Of a stretch of DNA of 64,000 nt, positions 44,138-52,743 are shown piece after piece (the first letter of the stretch is position 1; every line of letters starts with the position of its first letter). Origin of the DNA: Oscillatoria sp. FACHB-1407 (lineage in GTDB: Bacteria > Cyanobacteriota > Cyanobacteriia > Elainellales > Elainellaceae). A program made the translations under genes and the position numbers. The stretch spans positions 62,001 to 126,000 of the forward strand of contig NZ_JACJSA010000022.1 of the NCBI RefSeq assembly GCF_014697545.1. Reading direction: 5' to 3'. The notes under the pieces are model-generated. The model was not told where the DNA came from. It was given only the letters and a program-made list of their open reading frames with translations, and made no database searches.

Positions 44138-44500
44138 ATGACTGCGTTAAATAACAAACATTCCTATGCTGATCAGATGAAGCATGTTCGCAGCTACACG
44201 AGCAAGCTGTCGAATGCGCTGCCTGATGTCATGAAGAATTTTTATGCCCTCAGCAAAGCGTCTTCCAGTGATGGAGCGTTGGATACCAAAACCAAAGAAC
44301 TGATTGCATTGGCGATCGCCGTTGCCACGCACTGTGATGACTGCATTGCTTTTCACACCAGTTCAGCCTTAAAAGCAGGTGCAACCCCAGAAGAAATCAT
44401 GGAGATGTTGGGGGTAGTTGTTTTTATGGGTGGGGGACCAGCGTTGATGTATGCAACACACGCGATGGAAGCCGTAGAGGAACTGCAATCATCCCAATAA
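44138..44500 (+). CDS. AhpD-like carboxymuconolactone decarboxylase family protein
   Basis: 120 residues. The redox-active CxxC with its histidine is seen in ATHCDDCIAFHTSSALKAGA, flanked by ELIALAIAVA and EIMEMLGVVVFMGGGPALMY. Family members with this CxxC reduce peroxides or act as disulfide relays. It is convergent with hoxH (16 bases apart) and lies between it and the acs remnant. A role in protecting an oxygen-sensitive hydrogenase is attractive but only inferred from position. Confidence 0.88.
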   Translation: MTALNNKHSYADQMKHVRSYTSKLSNALPDVMKNFYALSKASSSDGALDTKTKELIALAIAVATHCDDCIAFHTSSALKAGATPEEIMEMLGVVVFMGGGPALMYATHAMEAVEELQSSQ

Positions 44501-44515
44501 TCGAAGGAATATTGG

Positions 44516-45973
44516 CTAGTTTCGCCAAACCTCATGAAGTAATGTTCCATCTGCACCGAGCAATTGAACCTGTAATGGCATTTGCCCCGCAGCATGAGTT
44601 GAGCAGCTTAAACAGGGATCAAACGCCCGGATTCCAGCTTCTACCCGGTTCAGCATGCCTTCAGGAATGGTAGAACCATGAATGAAATGGCGAGCGATTT
44701 GAGCCACAGTCCGATTCATCGCAAGGTTGTTTTGTCCGGTTGCAATGATTAAATTGATTTGTTGTATCAGCCCGTTTTCATCGACTTGATAATGATGAAA
44801 TAGAGTGCCACGAGGGGCTTCACTCACTCCAACTCCTTCTAACTGGTTGATGCCTGCATTCGCTCTGAGATGGGTTGACTGCAAGTCTGGGTCATCCATC
44901 ATCCAATCGATCTGTTCGATCGCACCCAAAATTTCAATTAAGCGGGCGTAGTGATAGAAGAAGGAAGACGTCACTGTGCCGTTGCCGTGCTCGCGAAATT
45001 CCTGCAATTCTCGATCGGCTAAAGGGGTACCGATGCGAGTACAGACATTGAGACGGGCCAGAGGGCCAACTCGATAAAGACCATTATCTAACCGACAGTG
45101 TTCTTGCTCAGCAGGATAGCCCAAAGGACGGTAATAGGGAAATTTTAAGTAAGACCAGGGTTCGACGGCTTCGCCAATGTAGTCGCGATAGCGGTTAGGG
45201 TCGAGGCGATCGCCAATAATGTTGCCTGCACTATCTATCACCCGTAAGTAACCATCGTAGTGCTCCCACAATCCGTGGGGAGTGACTAACCCCATAAACA
45301 AAGACGGAAAGTTGCCAAAAGTTTGGGCTTCGCGTTCATGCTTCTGCAAGACCTGCTTAAACTGCTGTAATGCATTTAAGGCCGTCGCCCGAACTTCTGG
45401 CAGGTAATCGCGAATGCTGTCTCGTCCTGCATCAGATAATGGCTCTCGTACCCCACCTGGAACTGCCCAGGCAGGATGAACTTTGCGGCCTCCCAGCAGT
45501 TCAATAATTTCTTGACCAAACTGACGTAAGCGAATGCCACCCCGAGCCAGTTCAGGGGCAGTGGCAATCAACCCAACTAAGTTACGACGGTGTGGATCGG
45601 TGTCCATACCTAACAGCAGGTCTGGAGCACTGAGATGAAAGAAACTCAGGGCATGAGATTGGACGATTTGAGCCAGATTGATCAAGCGACGCAACTTAAC
45701 TGCTGCGGGAGGAATCGTCACCGCCAGAATGCGATCGCCCGCTTTTGCTGAAGCTAACAGATGACTCACTGGACAGATGCCACAAATTCGAGCAGTAATT
45801 CCTGGCATTTCCCAGAGGGGACGTCCTTCACAAAATTTCTCAAATCCACGAAATTCAGTGACATGAAAGCGAGCATCCGTCACTTGTCCAGTGTCATCCA
45901 GGTAGATGGTAATTTTCGCGTGTCCTTCAATGCGAGTCACCGGATCAATCACAATTTTTTGTGTCATAGCCAA
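44516..45973 (-). CDS. hoxH: Bidirectional NiFe-hydrogenase large subunit
   Basis: 485 residues, the catalytic subunit carrying the NiFe(CN)2CO centre. The N-terminal nickel ligands are C64 and C67 in [11 protein letters not shown]. The C-terminal ligands are C454 and C457 in DPCLSCSTH. The remaining 25 residues after H460 are the peptide removed by Hox[19 protein letters not shown] is the classical start. No ligand is missing, so the subunit looks functional. It is the last intact gene of the leftward hox operon and starts two bases after the stop of the CBS gene, implying translational coupling. Confidence 0.97.
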   Translation of the reverse strand: MAMTQKIVIDPVTRIEGHAKITIYLDDTGQVTDARFHVTEFRGFEKFCEGRPLWEMPGITARICGICPVSHLLASAKAGDRILAVTIPPAAVKLRRLINLAQIVQSHALSFFHLSAPDLLLGMDTDPHRRNLVGLIATAPELARGGIRLRQFGQEIIELLGGRKVHPAWAVPGGVREPLSDAGRDSIRDYLPEVRATALNALQQFKQVLQKHEREAQTFGNFPSLFMGLVTPHGLWEHYDGYLRVIDSAGNIIGDRLDPNRYRDYIGEAVEPWSYLKFPYYRPLGYPAEQEHCRLDNGLYRVGPLARLNVCTRIGTPLADRELQEFREHGNGTVTSSFFYHYARLIEILGAIEQIDWMMDDPDLQSTHLRANAGINQLEGVGVSEAPRGTLFHHYQVDENGLIQQINLIIATGQNNLAMNRTVAQIARHFIHGSTIPEGMLNRVEAGIRAFDPCLSCSTHAAGQMPLQVQLLGADGTLLHEVWRN

Positions 45974-45975
45974 CT

Positions 45976-46602
45976 CTATCCACTACACAAGTTGTCTAAA
46001 ACGGCAGGTGTTCTTAATGCTTCAAACTCCTTAAAATACTCTTCTAGAGCTGTTTTAAGCACTTGATCAGCCTGCTGTTGAGAGAGTTCTGAGAGTTTTT
46101 CTTCTAACGTGTCCCAGGTGGCGGCTTGATCTGGTAACTGGGGCAGTCCTTCTGTGTAAGCGGTGCGTGCCTGTTGAGCCAATGCCTGAAGATCTGGATT
46201 GGGTAAAGCTTTGCAGAGTTCTTCACCCAAATGACTTTTGACCAAAATATCAGAGATGGAAATGATGCCAAGCAGTTCACCTCGAATCACAGGGGCTCTG
46301 AGCAATCGATTACGAGCAAACAGTTTCAGCACATTGTCAACACTCAAGTCCGGATTCACAACAATACAGGGTTTGGTCATCACCTCATGCACTCGAACAT
46401 GCTCCGGATCGCAATTCCCATTTGCCATCTGACAGGCAATATCGGTTTCAGTGATAATGCCATAGGCATCATCCACATTGTCTCGCTCGACGATGAGCGA
46501 TCGCCACCCTCGTACCTGCATTAGGGCGATCGCCTCCGCCAGAGTGGCTGAACTGCGAATGGTGACTACATCTCGTGTCATGATGTCTGATGCTTTCACC
46601 AT
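45976..46602 (-). CDS. Two-CBS-domain protein with a CP12-like tail, inside the hox operon
   Basis: 208 residues from ATG 46602, chosen because AGGAGG lies five bases upstream (46608-46613). CBS1 spans about 5-60 ([43 protein letters not shown]) and CBS2 about 70-125 ([40 protein letters not shown]). CBS pairs bind adenylates. The last ~80 residues ([51 protein letters not shown]) resemble CP12 in their spacing of the WD-x-x-EE and K-T-x-L-E-x-Y blocks but lack the paired cysteines. Cyanobacterial CBS-CP12 fusions are known. Its place between hoxY and hoxH suggests control of hydrogenase by energy charge; this is inference. Confidence 0.87.
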   Translation of the reverse strand: MVKASDIMTRDVVTIRSSATLAEAIALMQVRGWRSLIVERDNVDDAYGIITETDIACQMANGNCDPEHVRVHEVMTKPCIVVNPDLSVDNVLKLFARNRLLRAPVIRGELLGIISISDILVKSHLGEELCKALPNPDLQALAQQARTAYTEGLPQLPDQAATWDTLEEKLSELSQQQADQVLKTALEEYFKEFEALRTPAVLDNLCSG

Positions 46603-46692
46603 ACTGACCTCCTCAAAATATCCCAATCAAAATTTCAATCGTTTCTTACTGAAGCTCCTGACTACTCCGCTCATTCCAGGAATGCGGCTATC

Positions 46693-47235
46693 TCAGCCAA
46701 ATTTAATCTGCTGTCGCTCCAGACGAGGAATTTGACCATTGAGCAACGGTTCTAAAACGGCACGAATGCGATCGGCAGAAGGAGGACACCCTGGCAAATA
46801 GAGATCAACAGCCACAACGGCATGAACAGGGGTTACTCGGTCTAGGAGATCGGGTACAATTCCGGGTTCCGTTGGAATCTGACCATGATGATTAGATAGT
46901 TCCAGATAGCTACGTTGCAGCGTCGGAAGCGCACTTCCCAATGAATTTCGCAATGCTGTCACATTTCCAGTCACAGCACAGTCTCCAAACGAGATCAGGA
47001 GGCGCGATCGCGCTCGAATTTTCTGAATCATATCCAGATGATCCGTATTGGCGATCGCCCCCTCGACTAACACAACATCCACCCCGTCTGGATACACTTT
47101 GACATCGATCAGTGGGCTGTAGACTAAATCCACTTGTTCTAGCAGGTCAAAGAGCCATTCATCTAAATCTAAAAACGACATATGGCATCCAGAACAGCCA
47201 CCAAGCCAAACCGTTGCCAATTTGAGACGGGACAT
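46693..47235 (-). CDS. hoxY: Bidirectional hydrogenase small subunit
   Basis: 180 residues, binding the proximal iron-sulfur cluster and pairing with HoxH. Cluster ligands are visible in WLGGCSGCHMSF (C14, C17), LISFGDCAVTGNV and LYLPGCPPSADRI. The protein has no Tat signal, as expected for the cytoplasmic bidirectional enzyme. It sits in the hox operon with about 90 bases before the CBS gene, the longest gap in the second half of the operon. Confidence 0.96.
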   Translation of the reverse strand: MSRLKLATVWLGGCSGCHMSFLDLDEWLFDLLEQVDLVYSPLIDVKVYPDGVDVVLVEGAIANTDHLDMIQKIRARSRLLISFGDCAVTGNVTALRNSLGSALPTLQRSYLELSNHHGQIPTEPGIVPDLLDRVTPVHAVVAVDLYLPGCPPSADRIRAVLEPLLNGQIPRLERQQIKFG

Positions 47236-47286
47236 GATTTCCTCTCAACTATTTCACTAAAATTTGGGCAATTTTGACAGCTTGAC

Positions 47287-47451
47287 CTATGACAAAATCC
47301 CCAAGAAAAATGAAATGGCACTTTCCCGGATAAAATTCATGATGGCAATGGCAGCTTGAGGAAACAGCGTTGCTTCAATCCCTAACAAGAACAATGCTAG
47401 AAGGAACCACAAGACAACCCATAGAAACTGTGGATTATGGAACCTTAACAT
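47287..47451 (-). CDS. Small membrane protein between hoxU and hoxY
   Basis: 54 residues from ATG 47451, which starts 14 bases after the hoxU stop and has GAGGTG upstream. It is mostly hydrophobic, with one long helix (FLWVVLWFLLALFLLGIEA) and possibly a second (AIMNFIRESAISFFLGIL). I do not recognise a family. It is in line with the operon, with operon-like spacing on both sides (14 and 51 bases), so it is probably expressed. It could anchor or dock the soluble Hox complex at a membrane, but nothing in the sequence proves this. Confidence 0.6.
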   Translation of the reverse strand: MLRFHNPQFLWVVLWFLLALFLLGIEATLFPQAAIAIMNFIRESAISFFLGILS

Positions 47452-47465
47452 AATAAACACCTCGC

Positions 47466-48182
47466 TTAGAATTGCCATTGTTGCTTTTGACGAGCATTGA
47501 CGATGAACTCAATTTGGGTGCGATCGTGGATCATCTCACCCACCGTTGAACCCTGATGAAAAATTGCACCCGTTGGACAGGCGGCGACACATTTGCCACA
47601 GGATGTACAGGTTTGAGACATGCCCCAAGGTTGATGTAGATCGGTGATGACCTGGGATTGCCAACCTCGACCTGCTACATCCCACGTATGAGCACCTTCT
47701 AACTCATCGCAAACCCGTACACAACGGGTACATAAAACACAACGATTGGGATCGCTCCCAAAGCGATCGTGAGACAGATCAACTGAACGATGAGGAAACT
47801 GGTACTCTAACCGCACATGATCCATCCCCATTTCCATCGCTAGATTTTGCAGTTCACAATGACTGTTGGCAACACAAACAGCACAAGTATGGTTCCCTTC
47901 TGCAAACAACATTTCAACGATCAGGCGACGATACTTTTGCAGGCGATCGCTCTGGGTTCGTACACTCATCCCCTCTGCCACTTTGGTCACACAGGCTGGT
48001 TGCAGCTTAGCACTCCCCGCAATTTCGACCAGACACAAACGACAGGCACCAACTCTCGAAATCCCCTCCAGATAGCACAAGGTAGGAATATAAATTCCCG
48101 CAACGTGTGCGGCCTGAAGAATAGTTTCTGCTTCACGAGCAGTGATGAGTTGACCATCAATCGTGAGGGTTTTAACGGTCAT
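47466..48182 (-). CDS. hoxU: Hydrogenase diaphorase iron-sulfur subunit
   Basis: 238 residues from ATG 48182; the frame continues upstream into the stress-protein gene, but this start gives the normal MTVKTLTIDGQ. The ferredoxin-like 2Fe-2S domain has CYLEGISRVGACRLCLVEIA with a later QPAC. The His-Cys3 4Fe-4S site lies in GNHTCAVCVANSHCELQ. Two more 4Fe-4S sites are seen, CVLCTRCVRVC and CTSCGKCVAACPTGA. HoxU passes electrons between the NADH-oxidising HoxEF and the hydrogenase HoxYH. All cluster ligands are intact. Confidence 0.96.
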   Translation of the reverse strand: MTVKTLTIDGQLITAREAETILQAAHVAGIYIPTLCYLEGISRVGACRLCLVEIAGSAKLQPACVTKVAEGMSVRTQSDRLQKYRRLIVEMLFAEGNHTCAVCVANSHCELQNLAMEMGMDHVRLEYQFPHRSVDLSHDRFGSDPNRCVLCTRCVRVCDELEGAHTWDVAGRGWQSQVITDLHQPWGMSQTCTSCGKCVAACPTGAIFHQGSTVGEMIHDRTQIEFIVNARQKQQWQF

Positions 48183-48219
48183 CGCTGGTGCTGATAAAGG
48201 TTTTGATGAGACTAACGGA

Positions 48220-48765
48220 TTAGCGTAAAACAGCCGCGATCGCCGCAGACTCAGTGGAACTGGTTTGAATCGTAGGACGAACAATATGAACCGAGCAGGG
48301 CGCATGATTAGCAACATAATGGCTGACGCTGCCCAGCAGCAGTTCTGTTAAACCTGAGTGGCCTCGATGCCCAATCACAATTAGATTTGCTTGCCATAAT
48401 CGAGCAAAGTCACAAATGGCTTCGCCCGGTTCACCCAAACACTGGAAAAACTCAGCCGCAACCCCCTGAGCGATCGCATCATGGGTATAGGATTTCAAAA
48501 TATTAATATCTGGGTTATCTGTGGCGGTCAGTCGATCGAAGTGCCAATGCCCTATATAACATTTGATAGCACTGTCTGTAGGTGTAGGGTATTCCTCTAA
48601 AGTTTCCAGTTCTGAATCAGGTACGGTGACAGACTCGTCCACAGGCAAAATATGGAGCAACCCCAACTGAGCCTGGGTCTGTTTAGCAATTGATATAGCC
48701 GTATTGACGACCCATCGACTCATGAGTGAAACATCAATCGCTACCAAAATTTTTTTAATCATCAT
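48220..48765 (-). CDS. Universal stress protein, between hoxF and hoxU
   Basis: 181 residues (start 48765 or the second ATG at 48762). The UspA fold is seen in IKKILVAIDVSLMSRWVVNT, and the nucleotide-binding loop is VIGHRGHSGLTELLLGSVSH followed by APCSVHIVRP; the G-x2-G-x9-G-S motif indicates an ATP-binding type. It starts ten bases after the hoxF stop and lies 37 bases before hoxU, so it is clearly co-transcribed with the hydrogenase. Together with the CBS protein it gives the operon two adenylate-binding accessory proteins. Confidence 0.92.
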   Translation of the reverse strand: MMIKKILVAIDVSLMSRWVVNTAISIAKQTQAQLGLLHILPVDESVTVPDSELETLEEYPTPTDSAIKCYIGHWHFDRLTATDNPDINILKSYTHDAIAQGVAAEFFQCLGEPGEAICDFARLWQANLIVIGHRGHSGLTELLLGSVSHYVANHAPCSVHIVRPTIQTSSTESAAIAAVLR

Positions 48766-48775
48766 ATTGCCTCCA

Positions 48776-50467
48776 TTATTCTTGATGATGGTTTGCCCGT
48801 GAAGAGTCTGAGGAGGAGGGTGCGGATTGAATTAACGCCAGATAATCCTCCCGAAAGTGCCGCAGGGTGCTGAAAACAGGGTTAGGTGCTGATTGTCCTA
48901 ATCCACACAAGCTCGTATGTTTAACCATGTCACACAGTTCTTCGAGCAGCTCCAGATCCGTTGACGTTGCCTTCCCACTCCGAATCTTGGTAAGGAGCTG
49001 ATGGAGTTGCACGGTTCCGACTCGACAGGGAATGCATTTGCCGCACGATTCATCTCGGCAAAATTCCATAAAATAACGCGCAACATCAACCATATTGGTT
49101 TGCTGATCCATCGCGATCATGCCGCCAGAACCCATGGCGGAACCGAGTTGAGCCAAAGATTCGTAATCCACTGGAGTATCAAACGCAGAGGCAGGAATGC
49201 AGCCACCCGAAGGACCACCCGTTTGTACTGCTTTGGCAGTTCCCCCGCCCGGTACACCACCTCCCATCTCTTCAACAATTTGTCGCAGAGAGGTGCCCAT
49301 CGGTACTTCAATTAAACCTGTGTTGCGAAGGTGGCCTGTCAGAGCAAAAACTTTTGTGCCTTTGCTTTTCTCAGTGCCAATGCTAGCAAACCAGTCAGAC
49401 CCATAGCGAATAATGGATGGGACATTGGCGAAGGTTTCAACGTTATTAATTAATGTCGGGAACCCCCATAACCCCCGTTCGGCTGGATAGGGTGGACGAG
49501 GGCTGGGAGTTCCCCGTTTGCCTTCAATGGATGCCATTAAAGCCGTTTCTTCACCACACACATAAGCCCCAGCCCCAGTGCGAAGATCAATCCGAAAGTC
49601 AAAGGGAGAATCAAAGATTTGGCTGCCTAACAGCCCTAACTGTTGGGCTTGCCGAATCGCCAGTTGGAGCCGCCGACTGGCTAGAGAATACTCTGCTCGG
49701 ATGTAGATGTAGCCTTGAGTTGCACCGATCGCATAAGCGGCGATCGCCATCCCTTCTAACATGCGGTGTGGATCACTTTCCATCACACTCCGATCCATAA
49801 ATGCACCCGGATCACCCTCATCGGCATTGCATACTACAAATTTGCGATCGGCGGTGACTGACAGTTCCCCCTTTGTCGTCGCCTTTGCTACCGTTGCCCA
49901 CTTTAACCCAGTCGGGTATCCTGCTCCGCCTCGTCCCCGCAAACCACTACGGGTAATGGCATCAATTACCTGATGAGGCGTCATTTCGCGTAAGACCTGA
50001 TGAAGTGACTGATACCCTCCCACTGCAATGTAAGATTCAATCCGTTCCGGGTCGATCACACCCGTATTTTCTAGAACGACCGACCGTTGACGGGTAAAAA
50101 ACGGATGGGTCAAATCACCCCGTTGCAACGGTTCACACTTGGTTTTGGAGATGGAGGTTGGCTGTAAAGCAGCAACAATGGCTGAAGCTTGATCAGGCGT
50201 GACGGTTTCATATAACAACGATCGATCGGGTTGAGTTTTATCATCCACCGCAACCAGAGGGGCACGACAGCACAACCGCATGCAACCCACCCCAGATACC
50301 TTGACTTGATCTGCCATCCCTGCTGCAATGACGGCTGCTTGCAACTTCTCTCGAAGGATCAGTGAATCTGCTGCAACACAGCCTGCGGCGACACAACAGC
50401 GAATATGAACCGCCTTTTGAGTTTGACGTTCTTTTTCAGCAATGTCTAGCAGTTCTGGTAGATCCAT
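48776..50467 (-). CDS. hoxF: Hydrogenase diaphorase, NADH- and FMN-binding subunit
   Basis: 563 residues, homologous to NuoF of complex I. An N-terminal thioredoxin-like 2Fe-2S domain (RCCVAAGCVAADSL, GCMRLCCRAPLVAV) leads into the FMN/NADH domain with GLRGRGGAGYPTGLKW and CNADEGDPGAFMDRS. The C-terminal 4Fe-4S site lies in ESCGKCIPCRVGTVQL and SLCGLGQSAPNPV. It oxidises NADH or reduces NAD+ and exchanges electrons with HoxE and HoxU. It is preceded by hoxE with 65 bases between. Confidence 0.96.
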   Translation of the reverse strand: MDLPELLDIAEKERQTQKAVHIRCCVAAGCVAADSLILREKLQAAVIAAGMADQVKVSGVGCMRLCCRAPLVAVDDKTQPDRSLLYETVTPDQASAIVAALQPTSISKTKCEPLQRGDLTHPFFTRQRSVVLENTGVIDPERIESYIAVGGYQSLHQVLREMTPHQVIDAITRSGLRGRGGAGYPTGLKWATVAKATTKGELSVTADRKFVVCNADEGDPGAFMDRSVMESDPHRMLEGMAIAAYAIGATQGYIYIRAEYSLASRRLQLAIRQAQQLGLLGSQIFDSPFDFRIDLRTGAGAYVCGEETALMASIEGKRGTPSPRPPYPAERGLWGFPTLINNVETFANVPSIIRYGSDWFASIGTEKSKGTKVFALTGHLRNTGLIEVPMGTSLRQIVEEMGGGVPGGGTAKAVQTGGPSGGCIPASAFDTPVDYESLAQLGSAMGSGGMIAMDQQTNMVDVARYFMEFCRDESCGKCIPCRVGTVQLHQLLTKIRSGKATSTDLELLEELCDMVKHTSLCGLGQSAPNPVFSTLRHFREDYLALIQSAPSSSDSSRANHHQE

Positions 50468-50532
50468 AGCGATAGCAATTCGCGGCTTACAACAGTCAAA
50501 CGTGAAAACGATTCGAGCTTTGAAGCGAAACC

Positions 50533-51027
50533 CTAGACCTCAGTGTCTATGCGCCTTGAGAGAGGTCTTAGGCGATCGCGCAGCAAACCTGGCGTTTGAT
50601 AACCGTGCACTCGATCATCAATGACAACAATAGGCGCAAGACCACAGGTTCCTAGACAACGAGCCGTGGATATCGAAAATTGTTGATTAGCTGTCGTTTC
50701 ACCAGCATGAAGATGAGCAAACTGTTCAACGGTAGACAAGAGCGCATCTGCTCCTTTGACGTAGCAGGCCGTGCCAGTGCAAACCACACAATGATGTACC
50801 CCTTTAGGCACCATAGAAAATAGGTGGTAAAACGTTGCTACGCCATATACTCGGCTGGGGGGCAACTTTAAGCTGTGGGCAATATACAACAGCAGATTAG
50901 TGTCTAGATAACCAAATAGATCTTGTGCAGAGTGCAAAATTTCAATCAGAGCGTCTTGTTGATACTGATAACGTTTTATTGCAGCGTCCAATATTCTGAA
51001 GCTTACATCCCCACTCGGATGTTTCAT
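50533..51027 (-). CDS. hoxE: Hydrogenase diaphorase 2Fe-2S subunit
   Basis: 164 residues, homologous to NuoE. The four cluster cysteines are in VVCTGTACYVKGADALL and STARCLGTCGLAPIVVID. The N-terminal helical region (LIEILHSAQDLFGYLDTN, SRVYGVATFYHLF) is typical. It is the first gene of the leftward hox operon, so the promoter should lie in 51028-51441. Confidence 0.95.
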   Translation of the reverse strand: MKHPSGDVSFRILDAAIKRYQYQQDALIEILHSAQDLFGYLDTNLLLYIAHSLKLPPSRVYGVATFYHLFSMVPKGVHHCVVCTGTACYVKGADALLSTVEQFAHLHAGETTANQQFSISTARCLGTCGLAPIVVIDDRVHGYQTPGLLRDRLRPLSRRIDTEV

Positions 51028-51441
51028 AAAACCATCCTGGATATGAGATAAAAGACGAAATTACTACACTAAACTCGTCAGGTTCTACCTTTAGAACATA
51101 GAGAAGAACTATAAGGATTGTGTGAAGGACATCAAAAACCTGAGCGTCAATTAGAACTATCGAATTTGTGCCTGTCCAATGACACTTAGGATAGGGCACT
51201 CAACAGGACTCAACAGATTTGTCAGGCAATCAGCCTCACAACTTCTTTAGTTTTTGTCTCTAAGCTGTAGAAGTCTAAACAAAATGAATGATTCCTCTCA
51301 CAATTCGCTTATCTCACAAATCATTTAGAACCGCTATAGTTAACTTAAAAACACTTCTATCAATCAGAAGCAATAACCAAACTTAAAGAAAAAGATTTAC
51401 TACGAAAATTTACTACAACGTTTTAATTACAGGAGATTAAC
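51028..51441. promoter_or_regulatory. Divergent promoter region between hoxE and the LuxR-type gene
   Basis: About 414 AT-rich bases with no gene on either strand. It must contain the hox operon promoter and probably that of the regulator. I could not pick convincing -10/-35 boxes for hoxE or a known LexA/AbrB site by eye. ACTTCT at 51241 and AGAAGT at 51268 form a loose inverted pair that could be an operator. AGGAGA at 51431-51436 is the ribosome binding site of the regulator. Confidence 0.55.
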
Positions 51442-51804
51442 ATGAACTGTGTACAGTTTTTATCACCTGAAAAATCAAATAATAATATTGCTATTTTCCC
51501 TACTCACCCTCAAGGTCTAGTTTTTCTTGACCAACTATCAAAGCCTTCTGCTCCAACAATGGTTAGCATTCTTGCGCTTAACTCAGATTATTGGAGCATT
51601 TTACAAGATCACCCGTTAACCAAGCGTGAACTCGATGTTTTACGGTTAATTGTGGATGGATATACAAATGCGGCGATCGCCCAAAAACTGTATTTAAGCG
51701 TTGGGACGATCAAGACGCATGTTCGTAATATTCTCAGCAAATTCAATGTTCACGATCGCACACAAGCAGCCGTTATTGCTTTACGGGCTGGATTGGTGAA
51801 CTAG
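51442..51804 (+). CDS. LuxR/NarL-type DNA-binding regulator lacking a receiver
   Basis: 120 residues. The C-terminal 65 are a GerE/LuxR helix-turn-helix: LTKRELDVLRLIVDGYTNAA, then KLYLSVGTIKTHVRNILSKF and DRTQAAVIALRAGLV. The N-terminal ~55 residues are not a receiver or ligand domain and resemble nothing I know. A good ribosome binding site (AGGAGA) lies six bases before the ATG. Small stand-alone LuxR proteins in cyanobacteria are often redox or stress regulators. Its divergent position makes it the leading candidate for control of the hox operon; that is inference. Confidence 0.9.
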   Translation: MNCVQFLSPEKSNNNIAIFPTHPQGLVFLDQLSKPSAPTMVSILALNSDYWSILQDHPLTKRELDVLRLIVDGYTNAAIAQKLYLSVGTIKTHVRNILSKFNVHDRTQAAVIALRAGLVN

Positions 51805-51890
51805 TCCAGAGAAGTTTGAGGAATGATTGTAGGGTGTTCAAGGCATGACCGCTAAGAATATCTAGAGCAGCAGTGAGGGCAGAATTAACC

Positions 51891-52331
51891 ATGGTGGCCA
51901 GTTATCGAGAGAAAATAATTACGCTGTGGGCAGTATTTCTGTTAGGAATACTGTTTCACACTCAATTGGGTTTAATGCCGTTATTTCATAACCTGAGTGT
52001 TGCGACTTCCGAAGCCCATGAAACGACAGATATTGCCTGGGTATTATGGCTCATGCTAGGTTTTTTTGTCATTCCAATGGGGCTGATAATTACAGCACTC
52101 TTCACTCACTCAAAACCCTACCGCAGGCTGCATTTCGGAGTCACTGTTGTCTACTCTCTTCTAAACTTTTTTCATATCGTTGCTGATCTATTAGTGCAAC
52201 CGATCGCCTGGTATCAAATTGCCTTGATGATCATATTGTTTCTAATTGGAATCCTACTCAATATTGTTGCTTTTCAATGGATGCACAGCCGAGAGACTCA
52301 TCGGCTTTTACAAGAACACTCAGTCCTGTAG
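51891..52331 (+). CDS. Small four-helix membrane protein
   Basis: 146 residues from ATG 51891; the frame opens 18 bases earlier at a GTG. About four membrane segments are visible: ITLWAVFLLGILFHTQLGLM, WVLWLMLGFFVIPMGLIITA, VVYSLLNFFHIVADLLV and IALMIILFLIGILLNIVAF. Short conserved-looking polar residues (HTQLG, HIVADLL, HSRETH) could bind metal or heme, but I cannot name the family. It follows the LuxR-type gene by about 85 bases on the same strand. Confidence 0.75.
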   Translation: MVASYREKIITLWAVFLLGILFHTQLGLMPLFHNLSVATSEAHETTDIAWVLWLMLGFFVIPMGLIITALFTHSKPYRRLHFGVTVVYSLLNFFHIVADLLVQPIAWYQIALMIILFLIGILLNIVAFQWMHSRETHRLLQEHSVL

Positions 52332-52374
52332 GTCAATAAGTTCTAAAACCAGGCATTTGGGGAAACTCCCCCAA

Positions 52375-52412
52375 CCCCCAAGTGGGGAGGTAGTGATGTT
52401 CCCACTTGGGGG
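52375..52412. repeat. Perfect 12-bp inverted repeat
   Basis: CCCCCAAGTGGG and its exact reverse complement are separated by 14 bases. There is no T-run, so it is not a standard terminator, although it lies 44 bases after the membrane-protein gene. The stretch 52332-52743 otherwise holds only repeats. Confidence 0.75.
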
Positions 52413-52509
52413 GATTAAATCAGATCGGATATTAATTCCCTGGTGGGGGCGAACGGTCGTTCATCTCCACAAAACAGCGTCGATGCTGTTTAATTTCCAT
52501 TCCTAAGCA

Positions 52510-52623
52510 CTGCTATTCACAGATAGGGTTCGGAAATAAAACAAGGGGGTGTGGGGGCTGCGCCCCAGCCAGGGGTTCCACCCCTGCACCCCAAATTCCC
52601 ACTCCTATTTATGACGAGTTGTA
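52510..52623 (+). repeat. Family A repeat, complete copy 6, with 7-bp direct repeats
   Basis: Full-length: CTGCTATTCACAGATAGGG on the left, the GC-rich triple-hairpin core, and TTTATGACGAGTTGTA on the right, 114 bp. CTAAGCA is found immediately outside both ends (52503-52509 and 52624-52630), as expected of a target-site duplication. Confidence 0.85.
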
Positions 52624-52743
52624 CTAAGCAAACTGCTAGCCAGGGTTGCATCAGTTTTGCACACTCAACAGATCAATATGCGTTATAAGTTTGTATGCTA
52701 AAGCATGTAAAAATTCTCTTGACAATTTTTGCCCTATACCTGC

